Source of the DNA: Apoda limacodes | Taxonomy: Eukaryota; Arthropoda; Insecta; Lepidoptera; Limacodidae | Direction: 5' to 3' | DNA length: 64,000 nt | Assembly (NCBI GenBank): GCA_946406115.1 | Contig: OX291561.1 | Location: 7,618,273 to 7,682,272, forward strand | In this document: in pieces, positions 8,915 to 22,900 of the stretch | Layout: each line of letters begins with the position of its first letter | How positions within the stretch are numbered: position 1 is the first letter of the stretch | Notes under the pieces: generated by a model | What the model saw: only the letters and a program-made list of their open reading frames with translations | What the model was told of the DNA's origin: nothing | Database searches by the model: none | Translations under genes and position numbers: made by a program

Positions 8915-11900
8915 CTAGAACCGTCAACAACGTATCATCAACTAGCGGTTCCAAAGACAAGACAATAAAATCAAATCAAATCGATATCATTTATTCAATT
9001 TAGGCTACAATTATTGAACACCTATGAATGTAACTATACGCTATCGGTTCGCTTATTAAGTGTTTTTCTGAATCAGTAGTTGTAAATCACGTGTTTTTTT
9101 TATGTGATAGAGGCATAGGTGTAGGCAGGAACATCTAGGGTGGGTTGGCTACATGTCAATAACATGCTATAATCTCGAAAATAAACTATAAATCTAGTAA
9201 GAAGTAGAACGAATGAAGCCACTGGGAAAAGCTTGTATATTATGTAATAATAAATTTGAGTGATGTTGCGTTTATGAAGAGTTTGGGACTTACATGTGGC
9301 GATGTGGGCCCCCATGCGCGTGTGGGCGGAGGGCCTCGTTTGTCCGGGGGCTTCGCAAACGAGGTGCGTGGTCGGGCCCCTAAACTTTGCTCCGTTGACA
9401 CTGTATTTGTGCCCGTTCTGCAAAAAAAAATGAATTTGCAATCGTAACCACTTTGCACGCTAAAACTTTTTGATCATGAAGTAACAATAATAAACTATAT
9501 TCAATACGATCTTTTTATTATTTCAACCAAGGTTTTTTTGAATGGCGTAGTTTCGAAATCTCCTAAGTTAGCGGAAGAACGCAGCATTAGTATTAACTAA
9601 TTCTTGGTTGTTATGCAGTGTTATATACCTTTGACTAAAAATTTAAAAAAAAACCGGCCAAGTGCGAGTCGGACACGCGCACGAAGGGTTCCGTACCATT
9701 ATCTATAAAAACGGCAAAAAAATCACGTTTGTTGTATGGGAGCCCCTTTTCTTCTTTTTTCTGTTTTTTAGTATTTATTGTTACAGCGGCAACAGAAATA
9801 CATCTGTGAAAATTTCAACTGTCTATCAGGGTTTATGTGTACGGTATACAGTCTGGTAACAGACGGACAGACAGCGAAGTCTTAGTAATAAGGTCCCCTT
9901 TGGGTACGGACCCCAAAAAAATACTTAAATAAGCCACTAATCTGCTTAGCACATTAATAATTTTTTTAACATTTCTAGCTTTTTCCATCGTATTTTCAGC
10001 CTGCCTTTGCGATTAGTGTAATAATACCTACCTGGGTCCCGCTGACCAGCCTCTGACTGCGTCGCTGCCGCCACTGGGCCCGGGCACACGGACGTTATCG
10101 TTACGCGCTTCACTTACTACTGGAATTCTGTCCGTCGCTACAAACAAATAATAGCTTAGTGGTGAATTAAATTATGTAATATTTAAGAGGGATAAAGGCA
10201 AAATTAAGTAATTTAAAAAGTTTAAATTAATCTATCTAGGCAAAAAATCGTATAATATAAATTAAATTCATGAGTTACAATTTTCTTTTTTATAAAACAA
10301 AATTCGAGTAAAGACCAAGCTAATTAAAAGGCTACGTTTTTTATTTAATAAAGTACCATTTCCAACATCAGTCGATTTGTCCTTGTCGACGGTGTACGTG
10401 TGTTGCGAGCCGGGACTCGAACCAGCGCTACCGAACAACGTGAACGCATCGTCCATCAGTTCGTTGAACCGCTGCCGCATGCGCGACTGGCCCTCTTTCT
10501 GGTGACGGCTTTCTGGAGTTGTTGGCTTGGATCCTACACAATAAGTTGTACTCTACGTCAGGTGTGGTCGGTCAGTCTTTTAATATTTTCCGTTACAACT
10601 TTTTACTCAAGTATTATGTTTAATATGTAGTTACGTGTATTATGTCTTATTCATATCTATTATTATAATAACACACTTGTTTCTTTTTATTTATATTTAT
10701 ATTAAAAATCCTGTTCTACAAAATTTCCTCTAAATTCCAAAGGATATCTGGAAGAAATCGTTAAATAGCGATAAGACCGCCTCAATTGTATCTTCTACTT
10801 TTAATTATTTTTTTGTGCAATAAAGAATTAATTACATATCATTATTATTAGAGTGACTATTATTTTTAACTTACCATCTTTGATCCTCTGACAATGTAAA
10901 TCCCAAACCAAAGGCCCTATGACCCCAGGGTCCTTATCTATGCTCCCTAACCGCACCAGCTGTGATGGCATCTGCCTTCGAGGCACCACATGTTTGGAGC
11001 TCCCGCTCTGACTCTTCTGCTTCGGACTGGACACGGGCGAGTCTATATCCAAATGTCGCACCGAAACTGGTTCTAGGATCCGTGATAGCGGTTCCACCAA
11101 ATTCCCCCTGAAATATATTTTCTTATAGAACTTTTTGACTTCCTCGCAGCCTATTTGGTAGTGAGACCGGCAGCTGTGCAGAGGGTATGGGTTCGATTCT
11201 CGCACTGGACAAACATAAATGTGATAAACATATGTGTTTGCCTTGAGTCTTGGTGTATTTATGTATGTATATGTGTATGTATGTATATATATATATATAT
11301 ATATTTGTATCCATTGTCTGGTATCCATAACACAAGCTTTGTTTAATTCGAGTAGAAAAAAATCAATATATTTATACCTTTTTTTAATCCTTAGCTATAA
11401 ATTACAGCCATTAATAGCAATAAAAAAATTAAAATTCATAGTAAAGTAGGTGAACTTGTATATTAATATTAAAAAGTTCTTACAAGTAAAATTTCTTATT
11501 TATTAATCTATTCAATGCCACATTCGTATAAAAATAACAGTATATTGGTACGATAATATTTATAACAATTTTGTAATTTAACTGTAAAACTGATGATGGA
11601 TGGATGAATTTTCGGAAACGGCTCCAAGGATTTTCATGAAATTTAGTATGCAGGGGGTTTGCAGCTAGGTTTCATCTTTAGAAAACGTCGTTTTATCCGT
11701 ATTTTCAGGCAATGATAAACTGAAAAACCTACCTGACATCTATTGGCGATATCTACTATATCTACTACTATTCTACTATTTTTACCAGCACAGCAACACT
11801 TAAGCTACTTGACAATAGATGGCGTTGTTAAAAAAAATAGCAAAGCTCGTTCTCCAGGTACATATTATTTAAAGTCGCTGCTGCCCTGGGGCCCCAACAA

Positions 11901-14900
11901 ACGTAGGGCTCCCACGGTGTAAGGACTCAGGACTCTTTTTTAATAAACTTCCTATTTATTTAGTGAAGAAGAAATAAAAAATAAGTAACCTGGGGAAAGA
12001 ATTGATGGAAGGCATGGAGAGATAGGAGGTGGGTGTCTGCGGCGCGGTCGGGTCTCCGCTGTCGGAACTCTCTACCCCAGCTGCTTCTAGTAGGCTGTCC
12101 GTTGTACCGACTGGACAAAAAAATATTAGTATTAAAAATCTGGCCAAGTGCGAGCCCGACTAGCGCACCGAGGGATACGAATGCACGAGCCCGGCTTATA
12201 CTTGGCTGGTTTTTATTATTTGGTCTCATACTAAAGAGCTCAGCTCACTTTAATCGTCTTAAGTTAGTAAAGATGGTAATTTTTAATATACTTTTATTAT
12301 TAGTGATAAGCTCCGGTGGCACCAGTGCCGTAACTAGCCTTTTGTGCGCCCAGTGCAAGCTTCTATATCTGCGCTCTCGAAAAATGGTTAATGCCAAGGA
12401 GGCAAAGCTTGGCTAATTGTAAGCGGTCACCTTTAAACTATGTTTTTTTTATGTGAGCAGTCGGGACTCATTTAAATGCAAGAACAAAAAGTACTTCATA
12501 TTGCTCACAATATAGTACTTACCTTAAAATGAGCTCCGCCTGCTTATAGTTAAATATTTGGTATGTTTTAGGTGCACTTATTTATTTCTTTTTAGTTCTT
12601 GTAGTCGGGTGTTTTTATTTATTTTTATCACCAACCACTTTAGTCGTATGTGTCAGCTGGTGAGCCCATCGCCGCAACACAGTTACAGTGTCTCTGAATT
12701 CTTGACTGAGGTGTCTTCATATACCTAAGTGGTAACTAGCAAGTCATGATTAAAATGAAAAAATGACAGGGGGTTAAAATATACACACCTCTTTTCTTCT
12801 GCGGCATTCTTAGCGCGTGAGGTTTCTTCTGTCTCCGTCTGACGGTCGCCACCACCTCGGACACGCCCGACGACGTAGTCGATGAACTACTGGAACCATC
12901 AGTTATCGGACATGTTTTTTTTTATACTTCGTAACTTAAACCTATATTTTACCTAATTTTCTAAGTTATAAAAATAATTACAGAATAAGTTTAAATAAAT
13001 TTTTCTTCGTATTTGGGCAACAAAAGTTAAAGAGATATATTAATTATCTTATGTTTTTACATCAAAAAATGACACTCTTACTTAAATGCTCATATTATTG
13101 CATGCACACAAAGGTACCTAAGTCCTGCAGTGGGAATCTCACCTGGAAGCACTGGTGGCTCTATAGATCGGCAGCAGGGTGCTACTAGGCCTCGTTCTGC
13201 TAGGCGACACCACGCTGATCAACTGTAACAAATGTAATGTCTATTTTAGACTTATCAGCCGGAAGATACACACTGCTGCGGTCTTAAACCACCACTATCT
13301 AGTTGCTTCCAGCAGCCTTAACCATCCGGCCATCTCTTAACCACTGCTCGAGACGCTTTTATCCTCATCGGTAATTGGTTCGACAAGCGATGTCGTCTGT
13401 CCATGGTCACATAAAAAATATATTCTTTTCAAAACTATAGTTTGACATAGACTTTGACAGATATATTTTGACATAGTATTTAGTATCAAATAAGTAAATA
13501 AGTCAATGTATATACCTTTCCATCCTTCTCCTCGTGTACTTGCCGCAGCTGGTTCCTCTCAGCTTCCCTCATCAGCTCGCTTCGGTACACGCGAAGTGAC
13601 TCTGCAGACTTCTTAGCTTTTCTTCTGCACAGATACATCAAAATTTACTTGCTGTCTTAGAAGAACACATTTTTTACTGTTTTTAATATTTAAAAGTATA
13701 AGGGATGCACTAGCTTTTGCCAGCGTCTCCGCCTGCCCTAAATACGGTTATCGGAATAGAAATCTTCGGCAACTCCTTAGTTATATTAAAGAAGTTTAAT
13801 TCGTTCAAGTGGAATTTGACTATAATTATTCCCGTGGGTACTTTAAACTTTTCAGTGATAAAAAGTCCTATAATCGATCTCCGTTCCAAATTTCATCCAG
13901 ATCCGGTCAGTAGTTTTGGCGTGATTGAGTAACAAACATGCATTCATACTTTCGCATCTAAAATATTAGTATAGAAAATATATTGTAGGTATATTATCAA
14001 GGATTTATTTCCCTGGACGAGGTTGCCGGGTGGTTGCTGGGATACACACCCACGTCATAATGTGACAGACAGCCACTTTTTACCCACCACTTTGTTTCTG
14101 TGTGACAGTTAATATTGCATTTGACACATTGTATCTGGACTAACGTGGTTTTATGTGTCCCATAAGTCTAGATTGCAATCTTAAGGATATTTGGTTTCAT
14201 TAGTCCAAATCAGCAGGCACCAAGTGGTGAAATAGAAGGCCAGGGTTATAATAATGTCTACACCCCTTTGGCAGTTCATGACAACTTATATATATTAAGT
14301 AAGTTGAGATTGGTATGTAGTAAGTATTCTTTTAATATTTCCATATTTCTTAATATTATTTACTAATATTTCTTTTAATATTTCCAGATTGGCACAGGGG
14401 GCCAGAGGCTCAAGTATACAATTAATATTTTGGACCGCTAAAAGTTTTATCTCGCTATTTACCATTAAAAATCACTGATAGAAATACGCTCTTTATAAGC
14501 TTTATATAAAATAAATTTATAAATATACATATACATATATATAGTAAATGGTCGCGTACAGTGTGGTTTTAGAGAAACTTCCTCCCGCGAACGCTTGGGT
14601 TGGTGAATGAGCTGTCCCTGTCAAAGTTTTCTCTAAGGACTACAGTATGGGATTCTTCAAGAAAGAAGTTATTAGATTTTTGAAGGGTCGGCAACGCGCG
14701 AGTGTTACCCCTGATGTTACAAACGTCCACAGGCTACGGCGACCGCTTACCATCAGGCGGCCCGTGTGCTTGTTTGCCACCTTAGCGGTATTTAAAAAAG
14801 CTTTGAGCTTACATGATTTTATTTGTCGCCGTCTGTACCAAAAAGTCTAAAATTAAAATTTTGTGCATAGAATACATATACAGCAATCTTCTAGGTAGTA

Positions 14901-17900
14901 CTCAATAACTGTATATTATTTCTCTGCCCTTTAACATGGCTTTTTTAAATGGACTCCAATAATACTTCACAAAAGTCATTCAAAAAACATCTAATGATCT
15001 AAGACTACATCCCTAGGCCATGTTATGCAATGAAAACGATTGGTGAACGTTTTGGATGCTTTAAGGAAGATGAGTCACCTTTGAGCAAAACACAGCAACA
15101 CTAGAAGCACCAATAACACCAGCACAGCGACTGTCCCGCCCACAGCCAGCGCCCACAACTCGGTGCCGTGCACCCCGCTCGCCGAAGCTTCGCCCTCCAA
15201 ACCCTCGGCAGCCTTCAGATACGCTGCTGACAGTGAAGATACAATACAGTCCGGGTAACAAGATCCTAAACTCACAAGGGATTCGGGAACTCCTTTAAGG
15301 TTGAGTAGTGACTTTGCCTCCCTGAGTGTCTTCTGTCCGTATAATAGCTTGTGTTCTGAAGAATTGTTTAAAATTATGGCGTCAGCTACTTTCTATCATC
15401 ACACTACTTACTGAATGGTGACCAGGGAGTTGATCCACACACCTTAGATGTGGACCTTCGGCTCTAGATACCGAGGACTCTAGACCAATTTGGTGACTAA
15501 CTTTTACATAACTATCTATATGAAGAATATTATTTTAAAACGTTGTTTTTAACACGCTCATATAAGTTTAAACTGTACATCCCGTGGTAAAGAAATCTTA
15601 GAACTACCTGTCATTTAATTCTCTGTCCTAAAATTTACAAACTGCTCTTCATATTTAAAACTACTTTAGTTCTGTGTGACAGTAGACGAGCATCACCAGA
15701 ACACTGATTTTGACAATGATAACTGTCATTTTTTCCCACAATTTAACCCTGTCATACCTAATACCCTAATATTAACTGGTTGGTAAGTAAGTTTTACTCT
15801 GTCTAGCAATGGTCCTTCCAGATATCTTAAATACCTTTATGGCCATCAGCGGTATTGGTCACTTTTTGGTAGACTTTTTTGATTTGGACCCAACTTTGTT
15901 TGTATATAAATAACCTACTCCAATACTCACGCTCCGCCTTGGTAGTGACGATGGCCCCCAACTCGTTAGCCACCTCAGCGTCTCGCACTAGCCGCATGTC
16001 CCTGGCTGCGACAGCCGCCGGGACTGCCCGTCCTCCCACTAGTACCACGTACACAATCTGAATGCTACCCGTTTCAGTTGACTGTACACGACAAAAATCA
16101 AATAAATAATTTTTTATATCTCCGGCTGGTGGTCGGCTGCTGTGCAGAGGGTGTGGGTTCGATTCCCGCACTAGAAAAACATTTATGTGATAAACATTTG
16201 TGTTTGTCTTGAGTCTGGGTGTATTTATGTGTGATATGTATGTATTTACAAAAAAAAGCAATCATATGCATTTGTATCCGTTGTCTGGTATCCATAACAC
16301 AAGCTTTGCTGACTTTGGGGCCAGACGGCGCCATGTGTTTATCCAAAAATATTTATTTATTTATATTTATATTCACAATATAATATCTCACCTCTGTTAT
16401 GTTTTGTATATGAACAAGAACTGGTGGCTGTTGGTCCGGTTTTATGATTTCCCTCTTAAATATAAGAGACTCATTCCCAACGTCTACTTCTAAAGGAACA
16501 TCCAGCAATTCTTTAGGATCTTCTAACTCTTCGCGATCTGGCGCTTCTCTTTTCTTTAAAACAACTGTTGGGGTCACGAGTATCCAGGATTCAACTTCTC
16601 TTAGTCTAGTTGGCATTATTGCAGTATAAGCATCTAACTTTACAATGGGAACCATTTCTAATTTTTCTAAATGATTTATGTTTGATGAATTGATAGTGTG
16701 TAAATAATTATTATCTACTTTGGCATTTATTGTGCTAGTAATTGGTTCCGGTGCTATTATGGAGCTATTTATGTTATAATATGTTAAAGTACTGGCGCTA
16801 GGAGGTAGTTGGTTTAATTTATTGTCCTTGTTTACAACAAAAGAATGAACGTCATGTTTTTTTCTCGAAGTTGGAGCATCTAATGATTTGATGATACCAA
16901 GATGTCGTTCTTGTTGTCTGTAATATAAATAGCATGTTTTATTTATGATTTTATTTTAATGCACAATACAAAAAACACGTACGTAACCGAAAATACGATA
17001 CGATATCTATCTAAATCTATACTAATACTAATGAGGAGGTAAAGTTTCTAAGTTTGTCTGTAGGAAGTAATCTATGGAATTACTAAACCGATTTTGAAAA
17101 TTGTGTCACAAGCATAAAACTTCATTATTCCTGAGTGACATAGGCTGTATTTGGCATGTATTTATCACAAATTAATATTCTTAATTGCAAATAACAGCAT
17201 TTGTCAATTTTCCGAGAAAAACGGGCTTATTTGTTGATTTATCGGCGTGCGCTTGCGCTGGCTAAATGGTTTGATATAAGTAAATATAATGTTTAGCAAA
17301 TATTTTTTTTATTATTTTATATATGTTTGTGGCGCAGACAAAGTTGCGTTGGTAAGTTAGTATTATATAAGTTTTATTGGTACGATTCCTGCTATGGATA
17401 AAAGCTAAGTATACCTAATGTAAACATTGTAGGTGCATGTATAAGAGTATTGTATTTAATTGTCATGTATTTGTTTATAAATTATATACCTTAAAAATGC
17501 TTTTTGATACAATCTAGCGAGGCGTAACTGCAAGCTGTCGGGAGTCGAACCCTGGATGACGGTGAGAAGCCAGTACCGACGGTCTTCTGGTATTTCTGGT
17601 TCAAGACTATCGGGTACACCAGGATCCCCACAATTCAACATGCACTCTCCTGTTGTTTGGTCCGTTACAGCCTATTAGAAATAAAACAAATGGTAGATGG
17701 TTTTTAAATGTTTATATTTATTGAACAGGCGAGTGAAGTCGGGGAAGAATCGGCGTGTGCATGTGTCATGTATGTATGTTAGTTCGATAATAACTTGAGT
17801 AGGTATCGCTGATCGAACTTCGTTGTAAAATGGATTAGACAAAAATACAATTTCCAAGCTCAAACATGAGCTAAATCGGTTGGGGTTACTGAAATATGAG

Positions 17901-19884
17901 AGTTTCAGATGGGGTATTTTAATTACGTAATATATCTTTAAATTATTATTTTTCGGACGAAGAATTGGTTACTAGTAATATTTATGTACAGCAGCGCAAT
18001 ATTTATATATTTTCGGAACAAAGTTATATAGTCGGGATAATCTCCAGCCAGAATTGTACCTCGATGGCTAAATTGGCAAGGCACTTACACGTACTGTAAG
18101 GGATGCAGGTTTAAGTCCTGGCTTGATCAATTTTTTTTGACTTTTTTGCTACGAAAATAAAAATATTTCTTTATATTAATGATGTACTACTACGAAGGTA
18201 GTAGGTATACACTTACCTGTGGTGGATAAGAGTCTAGGTAGACAGTAGCGAGTACGGTGGTGGTGCGGACGAGAGACGTGTCTGGCTGTGTGGGGAGCAC
18301 CAAAGGGGGGTCGGGTGGCGCCGGGGGACCGTCCCCCGACCCTGTCCAGAAGAAGTCCTCGAGTCGCGGCGTTTCTTCGTGCTGGTCAGGTGATATGAGC
18401 AGATACACTGATGAATTAAGATTTTTGATTATTTGTAGATGAATTTGTATATAACATGTTACATTTTAACAATGCACCCTGTGCTATTGTAGACCTCCTT
18501 CCGTGACATATACGTATATTACGCCGTGACATAACGCCGAGGGGTTTAAATTTCACTTCACGTCCCAAGTGATGGAGGTTCGAACCCCAAGGTCGGCGTG
18601 TACCAATGAGTCTTTTCTTAATTTCTCAAGTACACTGATTTATTTATTCACACCACTGGCTTTTCGGTGAAGGCAAACATCGTGAGGAAACCTGCATACG
18701 TCAAGAAAAAAACAGACGTACGTATGTGAAGTCCACAATCCGCACTGGACCCGCGTGTGGGGTAGGCCGTGCCCCAATAGTGGGGACGTATGAAGGCTGG
18801 TGAGAAGGGATGTACTGGAATTGCGCATAGTAGGATATTTTTTTATATTCTAGTTGAAAGATCCTACGAGAGTAGGATTTACCGCGGGCTGTGCCTGTAC
18901 TTAATTGTAGGCATATAAAATAAATAATGTATAACATCTGAAACTCCGACTATAGAACCTTAAAATAGAAAAACTCGCATTTTTAGTAATTTGTTTATCT
19001 GTAGGTATTGATGTAGAAGATAGATAGGAAATGCGTTTTACCCGTTCATGTTAAATCTGGCGAGTGGTACGGACTGGTGCAAAGTACGAACACGTAAAAA
19101 CTGAATCACTTATTGGAAATTAAGTTAAAAGATATAAGCGATTTAAAATCGATTTTAAATATTTTTTTTTAAAATAAGTGCTAATGTGAAATTAGAATTA
19201 AGAAAGAAGTTTAATTATGTTCAGCAGTGGACAGGTAGCAGCTACCATGACGATGATTGTGAAAATGCATCTTGAAAACAATAGCTACTGTAATTATTGA
19301 GTTTGTTGCTCACTTACTATTAATAATAATTTTCATTTTTAATTAAAAAATTCAGCAAGTTACAAAAAAACCAAATTTCACATTAATTGTATAGAAATTG
19401 ATAATGTACATATATTTTTTTCAGATTTTTTAAAGCTTCTGAAACCGAGAAGAAGCCTTTCAAAAACTGCCAATTTTCACTGAATTCTGTAATAGGGGCC
19501 TTCAGAACCGTCACGTTCGGCAAAAACATATTTTGTCTAATTTATAAGCAATCCATTTTGTAGACTTGCCTAATAGGATAGAAACAAATTTTGTTTACTG
19601 GTCGATCGGACTTTTCTAATACTGTACTGATTTTAAATGGTGTCGAATACCGTTATTTTTAAGCGTTTTGAGCGTTTTAGTAGTTTAAAATCATGTTTTT
19701 TCTCCTACTTCTACTATCTACTTGTACGTGAAATAAATTTCGATACTAATAGGTAAATAAATGAAACAGTCTTATTAATGCTTTTTTCCTAGTTTCAGCA
19801 AATAGTTTGGCATTTCGTGATAACTTCAACTTGGGCATACCTACGTGTCGCGTAAAAGTGCATTATACAATTTATATAGAACAC

Positions 19885-19918
<34 letters not shown>

Positions 19919-22900
19919 TTTACAGATGACTATTGTTGTTTTAATGTGGTGTAACAATTAATAATAAGTTTCTAGTAACATTTTTACCAAAAACGTAATT
20001 TCCGCTTATCGCTTGTTCTTCGCACCAGGTGTAAGAGTTAACCAAATATTACAAGGAAAGGCCAATAACCATGAGCGGAGTTATTTTCGACAACACGCGA
20101 TGCGCTCAGCGCTTGCTGTAAAAATGTCAACATGTCGTCCATGAAAACTCCTGCTATACCTATAGTTCTGTGCTTTTTATGTAAAGTAAGAGGGTTGTTG
20201 TTTGGTACCTGTGAAGTATTTTAGTTTTTTTATACCACTAAGGTAGCAAATAAGCTAACGGGCCGCCTTAGAGTTATCGGTGACCGCAGCCTTTGGAACC
20301 AGGTGCGTCACTCGCGCGTTACCAACCCTTCGAAAATCTAATTACTTGTCTCTTGAAGAACCTGGTAATTGTCTTGGTGAAAACCTTGACAGGGAGCTCA
20401 TTCTACAACCTAAGTGTCCGCGGCGGGATGAAGTTCCTCTGAAACCGCACTGTACGTGACCATTTAGGTTCTAAGTTGTAAGGGTGAATAAGCTTATATA
20501 TTATTCAGTTTGTGATAAAATTATTTGCGATTTTCAACGCTTTGTCGTTATTGTTTATTGAAATTAGGTTTTCTAATTTGGCGAAGTTTTTTTATACTTT
20601 AAATCCACTCATGAGTGGTTCACATAATTGACTTTTTCAAAAACTAATAATAGGATAAAAAGGAATAATGTAGACAAGTAGAATTCCAAGTTTTTGGAAT
20701 ACAGTTGGTCCCCAAACCGAGATATAACACAACACAACCTGGAATCTTTGTTTGACATTGTTCGCGATGCATACCTACTACAATGTAGCAGATTGCGCAA
20801 TACCTCATCTTTTATTACTTTGCAAAAAAAAATTCGTCAAAATGACAATTGAAAGCATGACGTTCACACAGACTTGGGATTGTTTTTACCACGTTGTCGT
20901 ACACTTATTACACACTTAGGGGTATTTATCATTATCCATCGGGTCGGGTAACAATGTTTTATTTTATTAGGTTTTTAGTAAGACTTTTTTCTTTCTCTTA
21001 AAATAACGGATATGACCTTAGCTAGCACCTAAATGGTCACGCACTGTGCGGTTTCAGAGATATACTTCTTCCCGCGAACTCTGAGGTTATAAATTGAACA
21101 CCCTAGAGTAAACTTCGGTACGTTTTCCCTATGGAGTATAGTAAATAATAAATATAAATATTTTTGGACATTACACAATAGTATGAGGGAACTACAGTAA
21201 AAGTGCAGTGTGTACGATTGCCCCTGGGACACACGACAAAATTAGATTAAAAACGATAACGCATGATTTACAAACGCATGTTTGTTGTGGCTAAGTTAAC
21301 AGCAAAGAGTCAAGTAAATATACTAATGAAATAAGTAAACAGAAGGTCTATACTCAGCATTGGGCGCACATAGAATGATAATAATAAAGTGAATGAATCA
21401 ATTTTGCCCTCATCGTTTTTCGTCATAGGTGTAGGCATCTCCATTAGTTTTCAAATACATATCTATCTATCTATCTTATATCAAACAAGCAATTCTCGTA
21501 TATATGTATATAATCTGAATCTCGGAAACGGCTCCAGCGATTTTCATGAAATTCAGCGTGCGGGGGGTTTCTGGGTTGATAAATCGATCTAGCTAGGTTT
21601 CATTTTTAGAAACGGCGTTTTATCCGTCTTTTCAGACAATGATAAACTGAAAAAAAACTACTATTATTTTAACGAAAGAGCAACACTAAACCTACTTGAC
21701 AATAGATAGTGTTGTTTAAAAAAACGAGCAGAACTAGGTCCTCCTACCTATCTACCTATCTTATATAGGAACAAACAAGACAGCAGCTGACTAGACACAT
21801 TCATTATGTACGCGCGTAACCAGGTTTCAAGAGTGACACATAAACGCACAAAAAGGCATATAATAGCGATGTAATGAGGGCGTTTTGTGTGGTGTCCTTT
21901 GTGTAGACAGCGGATGTGGCAGTCCGGTACGCAGCGGACCGGCGCGAGGTGACCCCATCGTATTTATCTGATGATAGGTGAGCAATCCGTGTATCAACAT
22001 CTCCATATATCACCTAGCTTTTAACTCTTAAGTAAGTCTTTCGGTCGAAGCTTTGGGACATAAAGGCCTTCAATTCAATTCAGAAGTACCGTGTGGTGGC
22101 GGCCTTAGAAAAACTACCAACGGGTTTCGTAAAAGCCGTCTAAGGGAGAAATAGATACCAGTAACAACATGCATGGTAGTCCGTAACCTTTCTGCAAGAT
22201 TATAGCAAATACTTACAGTTATTAGAAGACGGTATGGCCTCACCATTCTCATTAGATAGCTCCAACCACTCCGGCAAACCACATAGCACTATCACCAGCC
22301 TTATGTAAGATAAGCAATTTATGGACGGTGAGAAAGCCTTCGCGATTTATTCGATAGCTGTATCTGTTGTAAATTTGCACACTAAATAGTTACGTACATA
22401 GTTGAGATTTATATGAAACGTCGTGGATCCCTTCTACCAGTTTTATAGACTTAGAAATAACTAGACACGTTCTGTGCTTTGTTCTGTAGTCTCTCAGAAG
22501 TGCATGACACAGGGTGATATTTTTCTAAAACTGTTCACGACAGTGGAAGATGTCTTTAACGGAAACGACGTGAGAGCAGCATTAATGGCCAATATATACA
22601 CTAACCTTCGATTTTCCACTGACACTTAAGTTACTGTAATGCTCAGTAGCCTTTGCAGCAAAGTATTCCTACAAGTAGGTCTTAAAGACCAGACAAAGAT
22701 CATGTCTAATTTGCATATTGTCGTTGGGAACAATGTTTTCCAAGTTGTTGATAAATATGAAAACCGTATTAGGCGTCTCCAACATTGAGGAAGAGATCCG
22801 TTATTTTTGTTGCCAAATATTAAGTCTGTATCCGAAATGAAGAAATACATACTCGTAAGTAGAGGAACTAGAGTAATCAATATAGCTGACAGGGTTAGTA

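Noticed and set aside
9100..9458. Minus-strand ORFs as independent small genes
   Set aside because: The real coding part is the 124-base exon 9294-9417; the remainder is read-through into introns.
18058..18130. Candidate tRNA gene
   Set aside because: A and B boxes are present but acceptor and anticodon stems do not pair; it is a SINE head.
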